Shown piece by piece: positions 1 through 10,016 of a stretch of DNA of 64,000 bases (position 1 is its first letter; every line of letters starts with the position of its first letter). A program made the translations under genes and the position numbers. The DNA lies in the NCBI GenBank assembly GCA_029747585.1, contig JAPEVF010000009.1, positions 151,369 through 215,368 of the forward strand. The letters run 5' to 3'. Origin of the DNA: Pleurotus djamor. Lineage: Eukaryota > Basidiomycota > Agaricomycetes > Agaricales > Pleurotaceae. Below the pieces are notes generated by a model, which was not told the origin of the DNA, made no database searches, and saw nothing but the letters and a program-made list of their open reading frames with translations.

Positions 1-209
1 TAAATGCCAGCTACAATGAGCGTATTCCGCTGCGTCTCATTGGGTGTAATCCTCTCCTGGAAATCTCGAATAAACAAGCCCGAGACATTGTGGTTCGTCT
101 CGGCCGTCAACGAGTACGTTGGGTTGTAGGGCATCTCGTACGATGTGGGAGGAAGAAGGACGTTGAGACACTTGACATATTTGCGTTGGACCCGAAGACG
201 AAGCCGAAA
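1..209 (-). CDS. Unidentified partial reading frame at left edge
   Basis: On the minus strand one frame stays open from about 209 to the left edge, where it runs off. It contains the segments 'LLPPTSYEMPYNPTYSL' and 'GLFIRDFQERITPNE', whose composition looks like globular protein rather than random translation. A possible splice acceptor (AAG before a TGT codon) lies near 165, so this could be an internal exon. I do not recognise the family. The segment 'TNHNVSGLFIRDF' faintly recalls the 'TN..EG..F' region of fungal type-B carboxylesterases, but this is only a suggestion. The start codon and the rest of the gene are not resolved, and overlapping shorter frames on both strands are less convincing. 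Confidence 0.25.
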
Positions 210-339
210 TCAACGTGCTTCCAAATCCGGTGTGAAGCAGTGTGCTTGGCGGCTGCGCACTTGGCACCCGTGGACTGTGGACCGACCATGACGGACAACA
301 GCCCAGATTCTTCTCAAAATCCCTCCAAAAACTGATGAA

Positions 340-1225
340 ATTCATGAAAACACCGGATATGTATTGCAAGTAACCTACTCACTCAAGACAGTCGGTATCG
401 TTGGAGGTCGTGTCAAAATAGGTGGTCGAGGAATTCATTGGGATCATGGTCATGCCGACCGCGAGTAATGCCTCCAAACCATTTTCGCAGCTCCGAGGTT
501 TGTACAGGCTCCCCAAGCTACCAAGCCATGGCTCAAGCAACCGATTCGTCGCTTTAATGTACCTGACATTCATCGCCAACCAAGTCTATGAGCATCGCAG
601 AGCGAAATAAGGCCATCGCCAGAAATCATGCATCCAGATGCTTACTACGATGTTCCTTTCCATGAATTGCTCCAGTGATGCAAATTTTGGGAATTCGATC
701 CACCAGGACCCATACCGCCATGGTATGTAGCTATGCCCTCGTCGACATGTAGCATACTTGTAGGCGACTCGATGTACAGCGGGTAGTTCATGTTCATGTT
801 CATCGAGGAGTTCTCATGTTCAATCGGTGGGCGGTTCCGGTGAGGCTTTGGGGTCTTGAGGCCTGAGGCCGAGCAGATGTGTTGAGGTGGAGTTGGTTTA
901 AGTGACATTGTCAAATCCGAAAGGCCCTTCAAATGCTGTTAAGTATGGCGATGACGTCACGCGTCGCGTTGACCAGCGTTTTTAGATTCTGAGGTCGCAG
1001 TGCATGACACAGAGAGAAAGCAAATTCAAGCGCAAGACGCGAAGGATCGATATTGAAGCACCTTATGAAGCTCATGAACAATGACGAGAAACTGCGAGGT
1101 ATCGAATTATGCACGCTGCTCTCTCTTGTAACAGACAGCCTACGGCTTTATACAAGTATTCTACGTGATGACTGTCAGCAATAGACACTATTCCGGCAAA
1201 AAANGAAGAGAGAGAGAGAAACACC
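340..1225. other. No recognisable gene
   Basis: Only short frames (up to 95 codons) without family resemblance are present. A minus-strand frame near 645-932 is Met/Asn/Pro/His-rich and has no recognisable motif. I see no tRNA, repeat or transposon signature here. Confidence 0.5.
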
Positions 1226-1330
1226 GACAACGGCGCGACGGATGGCACCTATGATGGGTGTGACGCCATCACAATGTTGCTGGGGAATCTTGAGATAATT
1301 GGCCGTGAAGGCACGATATACAAGCCTATC
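1226..1330 (-). pseudogene. Truncated remnant of the neighbouring APH-like kinase gene
   Basis: The stretch around 1231-1275 is nearly identical to about 2996-3035 of the intact APH-like gene, covering its last exon ('GCGCGACGGATGGCACCT' shared). About 20 bases further on, 1296-1320 matches a segment near 3714-3736 of the same gene ('GAAGGCACGATA' shared). In the intact gene these segments lie about 680 nt apart, so the remnant has lost the interior. It keeps the same orientation and cannot encode a kinase. It shows that this end of the window has undergone local duplication and deletion. Confidence 0.6.
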
Positions 1331-1439
1331 TATGAGGGAAATCTTTTTCACCTGCGGATGGCGACAAACAACTCAACCATCAACTCAAATTCTAAAGGAT
1401 GAATGAGCTACGTCATTTGTAACTAATCTGCTTTAGAAA

Positions 1440-2220
1440 TTACAATGGAACCCTCTTTCCAGTAGTTTTCCGTGCGGTCTGAGACGAGGTTTTACACGCG
1501 TTAGTCATTGATCAAATGTTCAAGAGGCACTGAAACTCACATTTTTCGTCCGAGCACGAACCATGAGCCTTCCATCGCGTTTGCTCTTGGCTTTCCTGGC
1601 TAGGCAAGTGTGAATGCAATCCTTCCAATCGTCACCAGTTAGCCCAAGGCGTGAACAAGTGGCTCTGCACTCTGCCTGCGCTCGAAGTTGCGCGCCGCCA
1701 CCGACAGATTTCCGTGCTGTCTAGACGTTTGAGAAGAAACGTGAGGATCAAAGATGAATTGAACACTGAGGTCATAGAGTACATACANTTTTTCGTCCGA
1801 GCACGAGTCTCAAGCACCTCGAAGTCGAAGTTGCGTTTGCCCTTGGGCTTCCTGCGATTCTGAGGAGTAGGTGGGGGTGAAGGATAATTGCTAGCCATGC
1901 ACTGGCGAACACATTGCTGCCATTGAGCACCAGTAAATCCAGACAGCGTGCATGCGACCTCGCATTCTTGTTGCTGAACGATAGAAAGGTATCAGCTTGA
2001 GGAACATNGGGGGGATGTGAGGGACACCCACTGTAGGTCGTCCACGGGGGCCACGAGCTTCGAGCTCACCGTTGTTCGAGTCATTGCTGAAGGAGGAAGA
2101 CGATGAGTCATGTCACAGGTCCCAGCTTTAAAGGTCTGGGACATACAGCGTGGGCGAAGCATTGATGAAAGTAATATTTGCCAAAATGGCAAGGAAAGCG
2201 AGCATCACAGAAAATTGCAT
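1440..2220 (-). CDS. G1: secreted twin-CX3C repeat protein, two modules, diverged
   Basis: The start (ATG at 2220) opens a signal peptide ('MQFSVMLAFLAILANITF') ending in 'NASPT', as in the other family members. A short second exon encodes 'NGELEARGPRGRPT'. The first module exon gives 'QQECEVACTLSGFTGAQWQQ', then CVRQC, a Pro-rich stretch and 'KPKGKR'. The second module is strongly diverged ('AECRATCSRLGLTGDDWKD', then CIHTC) but keeps CX3C-X12-CX3C exactly, lacks the Pro-rich stretch, and ends 'KSKRDGRLMVRARTKN'. A short last exon ends at 1440. Both modules end in 'RARTKN' instead of RGPRGRPT. The N at 1788 looks like an inserted artefact: comparison with the second module shows the donor reads AAAAAT|GT without it. 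It is a shortened, degenerate but apparently translatable member. Secretion and Kex2 cleavage are inferred. Confidence 0.75.
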
Positions 2221-2309
2221 GACGACGCTGGGAGGACAGTAGGACAGTGATAGACAGAGTGAACGACGAGGCCAGCTCGATGTTGTTGAAGAAGATGAAT
2301 TGAGAAGGA

Positions 2310-2367
2310 TTGAGAAGCGACCAGCACGACTGGGGAGTCAATGATTGCAATCGACGCTGATTATATA
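2310..2367 (-). promoter_or_regulatory. G1 core promoter: TATA box plus shared initiator motif
   Basis: On the minus strand TATATAA (2367-2361) is followed about 30 nt downstream by CCAGTCGTGCTGGTCGCTTCT (one base of this over-long match varies by copy), a weaker match to the element common to all eight family members. This is the most diverged copy, in line with the diverged gene. Confidence 0.6.
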
Positions 2368-2399
2368 CTCTATTGGCTAGGCTATGCCGCCAACGAAAC

Positions 2400-2974
2400 G
2401 TCGAGATAATCTGTCGGAGACGTCCTCGAAAATAGCCATCTTGGGAGCTGCTGCTGAGACATCATATTTGGAGAGCCTTTGAAACGCTTTCGTGAGGAAT
2501 GGCTCCAACTAGAGGTATGTCACAATGTGCTTACTCTTCATAGTGACAAAGAGGGCGGGTATGAACGGAGTCAGCAATGGGCTTCAACGGTGTGCATAGC
2601 ATGGTCATTCTCGGCCATAACTACATCTCTCTGCCGAGAAAGAAGGCTTGACCAGCAGAACGGTGGGACTCCCTACACAATGCCAAACGTGGACATTACT
2701 GGGGATTTCATTTGTGACATACAAAGTGGTTGAAGAAGCGGCCGCTCATTTCGGTTGTGAGGCTGAAGACATTTTGGGCGCAGAGTCTTCGAAGAGCTAG
2801 GGAACCTAGTGTATGGGGAGAGAGGAAAGATGGATTTGAATTGGCGCCCAGCACGACAACTTCGTTCCAACCAGATGAGGCTTTTTGATACCTCTTGATC
2901 TGCTACCACTTCCACTACACGTCTGTGTTTACGGCTCAATACCGGCTCACGTGGCATAGGAAGGAAAGGGGAAT
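2400..2974. other. Intergenic, nothing recognised
   Basis: Short frames on both strands show no family resemblance. This stretch contains the 3' flank of the APH-like gene and the distal upstream region of G1. Confidence 0.5.
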
Positions 2975-3970
2975 TCAAGCAGAATTACTGACAAGGGCGC
3001 GACGGATGGCACCTTTGATGGGCGTGACGCCCCGCGGAAGTGCTGAAAAGATCAACGTGAGTTCAAAGGCAAGACAAATTTCGCACTTACCAACTGGCAG
3101 CACACCATACTGCACGAGACGATTGGATGCCGAAAGTAAATATCTTGCATCGTCCGACCGCCTGTATGGGTATTTGATCTTCTTGACAAGTGCCAGCCGA
3201 AAAGCGTCCCGATGCTTCTTGAGGGCTACCTCGATGAATGGGAGCGGCATGAAGCATGTCGCCCGGAAATCCAGTATCACCACTACTGTCTGGCCATCAG
3301 GCGTCGTGTGCTTCCTAAAATTCGCTGGGTTGAGATCGGACGGACAGAGAAAACGACCGTGTGTCGAGAGATCCCCTCGGAAGTCGATGTGGAGGTATTT
3401 CAAGATCTATAGTGGAGGTGTGAGTTGACAATGACATGGACGCACAGAGTCTTCAGAGGGGCCACCTACTCCATGGATGTGGTCATAAAAGTCTTTGTCG
3501 CAGCGGTAACTGGCATTTGGAAGCCACTCGGGAAAGAAAGGGTGTACAATAGAGACTGTACCACCATCTATGTGTCCAAGGGTTGCCGACGGTGGTGCTC
3601 TCAGACTGATTAGCGTCTCGACAGCTCGTGCAACGAGATCGACATCGTTATCGTCGCAGTCCGTACCCTCGAAGTACTCCATCACGATGTATCCAATCGG
3701 AATATTGAAATGGTTGGCTGCGAAGGCACGATACACAATTGGAGCGGTGTGAACATGCGAGATTCCGGCCTCGCGTAAAGCCATGGCGGTCCAATGTTGG
3801 GTTCGGGCCTCGTCGAGGTCGACGTTATGGCCGCATTTCACCCACGCCAAAATGGCTCCAGTGGAAGGATCGAGGATGGTTGTTCCACGCGGTAGACCGA
3901 GTCGAACGCAGAGCTCGACAATGTACTCATTCGAGGGTAAATTAGGGTTGTCAGTGAATGGAAGTGACAT
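2975..3970 (-). CDS. Aminoglycoside phosphotransferase-like (PKL-fold) kinase
   Basis: Three exons join cleanly: intron 1 at 3469-3407 (GTAGG..TAG) and intron 2 at 3090-3043 (GTAAG..CAG). Total coding length is divisible by three, giving about 294 aa from ATG 3970; an in-frame ATG at 4030 would add 20 aa. I prefer the inner start because the extra residues are a Ser/Phe-rich stretch over a repetitive 'AAGCTT' sequence. Visible kinase-like landmarks are 'YIVMEYFEGTDCDD' (hinge-like), 'CPSDLNPANF' (the DLxxxN catalytic loop, with Cys where many members have His) and 'VVILDFRATCFMPLPF' (Mg-binding DFR). This matches the small-molecule phosphotransferase-like families expanded in Agaricomycetes; the substrate is unknown. 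A truncated duplicate lies at 1226-1330. Confidence 0.75.
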
Positions 3971-4856
3971 GAAGCTTGAAGCTTTGAAGCTTGAGCTTGA
4001 AGGGTCACAAAAGGGTCGGCTGCATGACAACCCCTTTCCCTCCCTCCTGTGTCACGTGGTCATCCACTTGGATTTTCTCTGAGTCTCAACCCCAGTCTTG
4101 CAGCCAACTTGCAGCATCCTCGCAGTCTCCATGCCTCAAATTATCACAAAGTATCTGAATGCTACCGAATGTGTAGCGGAACTAGCGAGCTCGATCACAA
4201 TGCTACATGCGAGTTATTCGTACCCTCTTATTGACCGTCTCCTTTTGGTCTCCTTCCAACTTCGAATTCCCCAGCTTCATGATGAGTAACCAGCTGGAAG
4301 AGGTCTCGCTTTCTCTCATTCTATGACTTATGAACCCATCGGTTCCCAGTGTTTGAAACTGAAACTACCGATCTTCCGACTCATTCGCTTTGCATCGTTG
4401 ATCCCGCTCCATTGGCACTGCAGTGAGGACGGAAGTATTTCTTGTCTCTGGGTACTACCCAAGAGTTGCTTGAAACTTCCAAGCCATGTGTATTGGTAAG
4501 ATCCAGATCATCCAAGCGATTGTAGCTTTGCTAATGCCGTGATAGCCCGTAGGTCAATATTATCGGCCTGGGCATCCGTCGTTCTCCAGGATTACCAACA
4601 CAGAGAAATGTAAGCATTCACCTCATCTGGAAGTTGGTATCCCCAATACTCATACGAGCGTTTCATGATATTTGTTCGAAACAGGCATAGAAAGCCTTGT
4701 GTAGGTAGCGACCCTACGTCACAGTTGATGTCTTGATGTATCAGCACATCAGACTTCTCAGGGTTGCTACTTCTCGGGGTGTAAGACGCTCGACCAAGGC
4801 GGCAGACCACTCCGAGCCGCATGATGAAAGTAGCAAGACCGGGTCGGACGNAAAAG
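3971..4856. other. Intergenic, nothing recognised
   Basis: This is the divergent region between the APH-like gene and G2. A short plus-strand frame around 4131-4289 is open but has no recognisable family. An N at 4851 sits six bases before the G2 TATA box. Confidence 0.5.
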
Positions 4857-4912
4857 TATAAAAGCTGGAGTCTTTGGATGATTGTTTCTCCAGCAGTGCA
4901 GGTCACTTCTCA
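4857..4912 (+). promoter_or_regulatory. G2 core promoter: TATAAAAG plus shared initiator motif
   Basis: TATAAAAG at 4857-4864 is followed by CAGCAGTGCAGGTCACTTCT from 4891, then by a CGAGCCGGGCTC segment shared with G4-G7. The spacing of about 34 nt puts transcription start at or near the CAGCAGTG motif. The signal peptide ATG follows at 5013. Confidence 0.7.
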
Positions 4913-5012
4913 CAGACATCTCCTCCAACGACTTTCGAGCCGGGCTCATCAGTCCCTTCACCTCTATCTCTACACCCTTCACGTCATCAACGTCACCTAT
5001 CCGTTCATCACC

Positions 5013-6416
5013 ATGCAGCTCTCTGTGAAGTTCGCTTTCCTTGCCTTCTTGGCTCATCTTGCATTCGTCAGCGCCTCACCGACACCGTACGCTTTCCATA
5101 TTCCATGAGACATGACGACGAGACTGATATGACTTTTGTGCCTCAGAAACGTTGAAAACACCGGAGAGCTCGAGGTTCGTGGTCCCCGCGGCCGGCCTAC
5201 GGTTAGTGTTCCTCAGGCGCAAGGCCTTCTCATGTGACTACCGTTCCATGTCCTGATACCCATCTGTTCCTGCAGCAACAAGAATGCGAGGTTGCATGCA
5301 CGCTTTCTGGATTCCAAGGTGCCCAATGGCAGCAATGTGTCCGTGAATGCATGGCGAGCAATTATCCTTCACCGCCTCCGACTCCCCAGAACCGAAGGAA
5401 GCCAAAAGGCAAGCGAGAGATTGAGGATCTCGAGACTCGCGGTCCTCGCGGGCGACCTACGGTAAGGCTATAACGACGTCCTACTAGTCCTTTGATTCCA
5501 AACACTTCGTCCTGTAGCAACAAGAGTGCGAGGTCGCGTGTACACTGTCTGGATTTACTGGTGCTCAATGGCAGCAATGTGTTCGCGAGTGTATGGCCAG
5601 TAACTACCCTTCGCCGCCGCCGACCCCCCAAAACAGGAGGAAGGGCAAGGGAAAGCGAGAGGATGGGGAACTTGAAGCTCGTGGTCCCCGTGGACGACCT
5701 ACGGTGAGTTCTCTACCGACACCCTGCGCTCGTCGCACTTCGCTGAGCTTTTTCTCTTTCATAGCAACAAGAATGCGAGGTTGCTTGTACTCTCTCTGGG
5801 TTCACTGGTGCGCAATGGCAACAATGTGTTCGCGAATGCATGGCCAGCAACTATCCGTCACCTCCGCCTACCCCCCAGAATCGGAGAAAGGGAAAGGGAA
5901 AACGCGAGACTGAAGAACTTGTAGCTCGCGGTCCTCGCGGGCGACCTACTGTAAGTCCTTCACCGATAGAAGTCTTATATTCCTCTGACTCTTTATGCCT
6001 TGACACAGCAACAAGAATGTGAGGTCGCCTGTACACTCTCCGGATTCCAAGGTGCCCAATGGCAACAGTGCGTTCGGGAATGCATGGCTAGTAATTACCC
6101 TTCGCCCCCACCTACTCCTCAGAACCGCAGGAAATCCAAGGGCAAGCGTGACCTTGAGGACCTTGAAGCTCGTGGTCCCCGTGGACGCCCTACGGTGAGT
6201 TTCCCTTTGCCCTTTCGCCCCTTTGGTGTTCAGTGGGTTAATTTGCGGATGTAGCAACAAGAATGCGAAGTCGCCTGCACTCTTTCTGGATTCCAAGGCG
6301 CTCAATGGCAGCAGTGCGTTCGCGAATGCATGGCGTCCAACTATCCTTCTCCCCCACCTACCCCTCAGAACCGCAGGAAGTCCAAGGGCAAGCGTGACCT
6401 TGAGGATGATGAGTAG
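5013..6416 (+). CDS. G2: secreted polyprotein of five twin-CX3C modules with Kex2-type sites
   Basis: Exons are 5013-5086, 5147-5201, 5276-5461, 5518-5703, 5765-5950, 6009-6194 and 6255-6416, giving about 344 aa. Exon 1 encodes the signal peptide ('MQLSVKFAFLAFLAHLAF', then 'VSASPTP'). Exon 2 encodes a propeptide ending 'ELEVRGPRGRPT'. Each of the next four exons is exactly 186 nt between phase-0 introns and encodes one 62-residue module: 'QQECEVACTLSGFQGAQWQQ', CVREC, 'MASNYPSPPPTPQNRRK', then 'KGKR', an acidic spacer and 'RGPRGRPT'. The last module ends in an acidic tail (DLEDDE) before TAG. KGKR is a classic kexin site, so cleavage would free several copies of one peptide. CX3C-X12-CX3C resembles the alpha-hairpinin pattern. 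Secretion, cleavage and fold are inferred; gene structure and repeats are seen directly. Confidence 0.9.
5276..6416 (+). repeat. Five tandem module exons of G2
   Basis: Four consecutive 186-nt exons and a terminal 162-nt exon are near-copies of each other, separated by introns of 56-61 nt whose sequences differ. All internal introns are phase 0 and follow the Thr codon of RGPRGRPT, with CAACAAGA at the acceptor side. Copy number can therefore change by exon duplication without loss of frame. Confidence 0.9.
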
Positions 6417-6997
6417 AGGATTGCAGATTTCGTAGTGCTCGACAGTATCCTTTATCGTTTACTTCGATTTTCTGCGACTATGCAGAGGAGAATCTATCCG
6501 TTCATTTCCATACCAAACCTCCCTATTCGCAGTATTAGGAGGCGTCATAGAGTCCCACGAGGCAGGCCAAATGGACTAGGTGGACCCTTGCCAACCTCCT
6601 GACACACCTTGCCTCATGCATTTCGCCTTGTTCTGAGGCAACTCTCAAGAACTCGTTCCTTCAATGAATAGCCACGCTTGCTTGGGGTCTCTCTCGCGTA
6701 TGCGCATCAGATCTCCGTCAATTCTTGTCCTGAGCGCGGGCGATTGAGGGTGCTGATTGGGATGCTGTGTCCTACTTGTACATCGACTCCGCTTCTTTCC
6801 CGTTCGCAAATGGATATATCCAGTCTAGCAGTGCATCGACTTAGCTCGCTTACAAGTGACTGTATCACGAACACGTTGCCCGATGAACGCAAGTGAAAGC
6901 CACCTCATGGTTGGGCACATAAAACCCGGGTTTTGTGTGTCTCCTTGCGCGACATTCGAATTTCACTTCCTACTTTCATATTTCTCGAAGCTATAGT
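6417..6997. other. Intergenic, 3' flank of G2 and upstream of the next gene
   Basis: No gene is recognised. A CATAAAACCC TATA-like box near 6920 precedes the ATG at 6998 by about 75 nt and is a plausible promoter for the downstream unidentified gene. Confidence 0.5.
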
Positions 6998-8238
6998 ATG
7001 GCTACTTTACGCATATCTTTGCAACCTGGTGCTGGGTCATCGGGTGAGGTGGTAAGCATATTTGCTCTCACAACTTGCAAGACCTGACGGGTCCGGAATA
7101 TCTAGCATGCTACAGAGCTGGCTAGACCAGTTGAAAGCCTTTCTGCTGGCGTTTCTCATGCAGTAACTCCGTTGTACAATCTCCACTCTCTCCTTCTGCA
7201 ACTGTCTGGCGGTACTAGTTCTCGTCTACGAAGTTTCGTCCAAGCGAAGAATGGGCTCAGGAAGGAATGGGAGGGCTGGCTGCCGTTCCTGAGAAGGTGC
7301 ATGGGCTACTCGAGGAACTATGTCTCACTTTGCCTCTCTATCCAATCAAATTCTGGAGGAGCTTCTCAACATGCTGCCGTTGCCCAGTCCCTCCTTACCA
7401 CTGCCCAAGAGATCGAAAAGGACGTCAAGCAATTAGTCGTGTCTTATGATCGTGTCATCGAAGATATCAGATCTTTACCGCACGCTCGACCCTCACAAGA
7501 CTTCGACTCCGAGTCCCGGCTCACCTCGACTTCGCGGAGCAGCTCCGACGCTCTGTATACCATATCTGGAATACGACAACCCTACGACGACCTCACCACG
7601 AGTCTACGGGGGACATTGGACTCTCTTCGGGATATTGTCGCTTTCTGGGAGGCTCATGTCAAACAATTGGAACAAATTACGCTATCCAACCATAGCATCC
7701 AAGCCCTCGCCAATGAGGGCTTTTTCGCGTCTCAAAGCGCGTTATGGCTCAAATTCCACGACGCTATGCGAAAGGCGCTTTCCGACATTACTTCATACTG
7801 CGATGCCCTCACAGTCACTCCAAACACTTCATTCAGTGTATGGCAGAAGCTCCATGTGTATATTACAATGGAGATGCAGAAGCATCTGGCCGTCACTTTG
7901 GCCAACGAGTATGTCTCTCTTTTGCCTTAAGGGTAATGAATCGGTCCTGATAACCCGCTAGACAATCCCACAATCATTCAACTGCAACGCTTGTCACGCA
8001 CGATGCGGCAGAAAGATGGAAAGAAGGATATATGGTTCTCATATCCTCGACCCCGTATGATGTTTCAAGGCTTCTCCGGAAGACCTTGCGACTCAAACGA
8101 AGATGTCGACATTTAGCTCTTTATGACCAGTACGAGCAAGGGGCGGCGAGGAAAATAATTAAAAACACGATGCCTAAAATCCGATTTTGTACAAAATTCC
8201 GTCCGACCACCCCCCCANCCCCCCAAGAAAAAAACTAG
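6998..8238 (+). CDS. Unidentified protein, predicted mostly helical
   Basis: Three exons (6998-7051, 7106-7908, 7962-8238) splice with GTAAGC..TAG and GTATGT..TAG introns of 54 and 53 nt. The coding total of 1134 nt is a whole number of codons, giving about 377 aa. The long middle exon reads as soluble protein rich in Leu, Ser and charged residues ('AQEIEKDVKQLVVSYDRVIE', 'LTTSLRGTLDSLRDIVAFWE') and is probably alpha-helical or coiled-coil. I recognise no domain, signal peptide or membrane segment. The last exon is the least certain: it includes the N at 8218 and ends in a Pro-rich 'PQEKN', so the true stop could lie elsewhere. It lies upstream of another unidentified gene on the same strand and between two repeat-protein genes. 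Confidence 0.5.
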
Positions 8239-9253
8239 AAACCCGAGGTCGGAGGTAAGACCACCCCTATTTATTACCTCCTTTCCCCCTCAAGTCAACC
8301 AGACGGTGCGTATAAGTACCAAGGGACCTCGAAATTGACAGAGTGGCATAGTCTTCGATGTTGGTTAGGACAATGTTAAGTAGTAATTTTCATGAGATTG
8401 ATCCCGAAACTGATACGGTGAGGAGTGAGATGAGGACATGGACATGGCGATCAAGGCAACGTCAAGGGAGATGAGTCGGCAAGTCATGTTTGGTTATCAG
8501 TCATGGATTCTTTACGGTAAGACCAAGGACAGACCTCACAAAGGGTCAAGTATTGTCGTAGCGATGGGTAGGTAACTTAAAACAGTTGGTGGCAGACTCA
8601 GAAAGTAATTGCCAGTAACCCCTGTGAAAGAAAGTAAATCCAGGCTTGCGGGAGGCGCAGTCAATGAGAGGCGTAAGCCAACAGTAAGCCGCGCCGCAAG
8701 GGAGAGAGCTGACAGCAACGCGACCGTCAAGGGAAGAGGAAAACGGAATACTGTGAGCTCTTCGGCGCTGACTCTGAGGAACAACTTACAAGTAAGTTTC
8801 GCTGCGTCCCGAGGAATCCATGGGGGAGGCTTTCGCAGCAAAACAGTCCCGAGAACACCAGACGCCTGACGCATCAATGACAACATGACGCAGGCTAAGT
8901 CTGTGATAAAATCGCTCCGATGATCAAAGGAGGATGCCGTGAGCTAAATGGGTGAGTCAAGGATTTCTTGTAGGTTTAAGTGATGCATGGTACTTGAGAG
9001 TTGAGCTTGAGTATCGGTAAAATCCACAGCGTGTAGCTAGGGGAGTAAATTCAAAGAAACGAAGCGAAGCAATGCATTGTTCGACGGACTGGGACCTTCA
9101 AACTTTGGAAATGTGGCTGTGCCCAGCCGAGAAAAAAATCCGCCGACCAACCAAATCCTGGTTGACCACCCCCCCACCCCCAACCGGCATTGTGTCAGAT
9201 AAATATTCTCTCGCCGCCCCTTGAGTACGAGCGTCATTTACTATCCATTTCTT
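8239..9253. other. Intergenic, no supported gene
   Basis: A minus-strand frame at 8536-8886 and its plus-strand shadow have Arg/Leu/Ser composition without a motif and are not supported. C-rich runs at about 8206-8222 and 9167-9182 are low complexity. An ATAAATA box near 9200 could serve the gene that starts at 9254. Confidence 0.45.
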
Positions 9254-10016
9254 ATGTTCATTGTTATAAGGGGTCTGGCTTCTGACCAGCGGTCACACCT
9301 TGAGGCGAACCTCGCACAAATTACTCCGCTTGCATCCAACATTCAGAGCTTCTATCACCTCGCTCAAGATGGCCAAAACAAATTCGACGTGCAAGAAGAC
9401 ATGAAAACACGAGGTCGCAGTGCACACGACACCTTGCAAACTATCCTCAATAATTGCGCATCTATCCATGACGACCTTGGCAAGGTGAGCATCCTGTTTG
9501 ACTGACCGAATGCGTTCTCTGAACAGTCATGTACTGGCAGCTTCAGTCTGATATACACTCTGGAAGTATTCTACCTTCGGCTCTGGACCTATCAGACCAT
9601 GATCGCATCAGTATGTTCCTCCTTTCAAGTGTCTTCAGTAGGCTAACTCTCGTTTCTTCAGAGTTCGAAAAGAGCTTGAAGAGGACTGTGAAAGCATTAG
9701 CAGAGCTACTTGGCTCGTTGATAGCCCTGAGCGACTTCCTTGTCGACGTCATCGCAGGTGCTGAGTACATGCATACCCGCGGCCCCACCAACGAACGACA
9801 CACCGCCCGTTTATGGCGCAGACAAGAGAAGAGATACCATCGGCTCGAAACTTACGTGCGTAGTCTTCTTTCATACCCTATACCCCAGGTCTCATTCTTC
9901 CTTTCAAGTTGGGCGACGGTGTTTCGAGCAAGGGACGACGATTCTGGATCACGGCGTACTCGCAACTGTGGTCCCTTGCTCATATGATGCGGGCTGGCTT
10001 TCCTCAGACTATTTAA
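9254..10016 (+). CDS. Unidentified small protein, four exons
   Basis: Exons 9254-9484, 9541-9610, 9662-9855 and 9909-10016 join in frame across introns of 56, 51 and 53 nt, giving about 200 aa. The joined protein reads smoothly across each junction ('DDLGK' to 'LQSDIHSG', 'HDRI' to 'KFEKSLKRTVKALAELLG', 'HRLETY' to 'LGDGVSSKGRRFWI') and ends 'RAGFPQTI'. This strongly supports a real spliced gene. The middle is helix-prone and amphipathic; the first residues from the chosen ATG are hydrophobic ('MFIVIRGLAS') but too short to call a signal peptide. An upstream exon cannot be excluded. I do not recognise the family. Confidence 0.55.

Noticed and set aside
4131..4289. Short plus-strand frame starting 'MPQIITKYLNATECVAEL'
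   Set aside because: 53 codons, no signal peptide or motif and no spliced continuation seen; too short to support.
5362..6305. Antisense frames over the G2 modules with Arg-rich repeats
   Set aside because: Mirror images of the repeated module exons; the sense frame has signal peptide, splice sites and Cys pattern.
8536..8886. 116-codon minus-strand frame (with plus-strand shadow)
   Set aside because: Leu/Arg/Ser-biased composition on both strands, no motif, no plausible splice partners.
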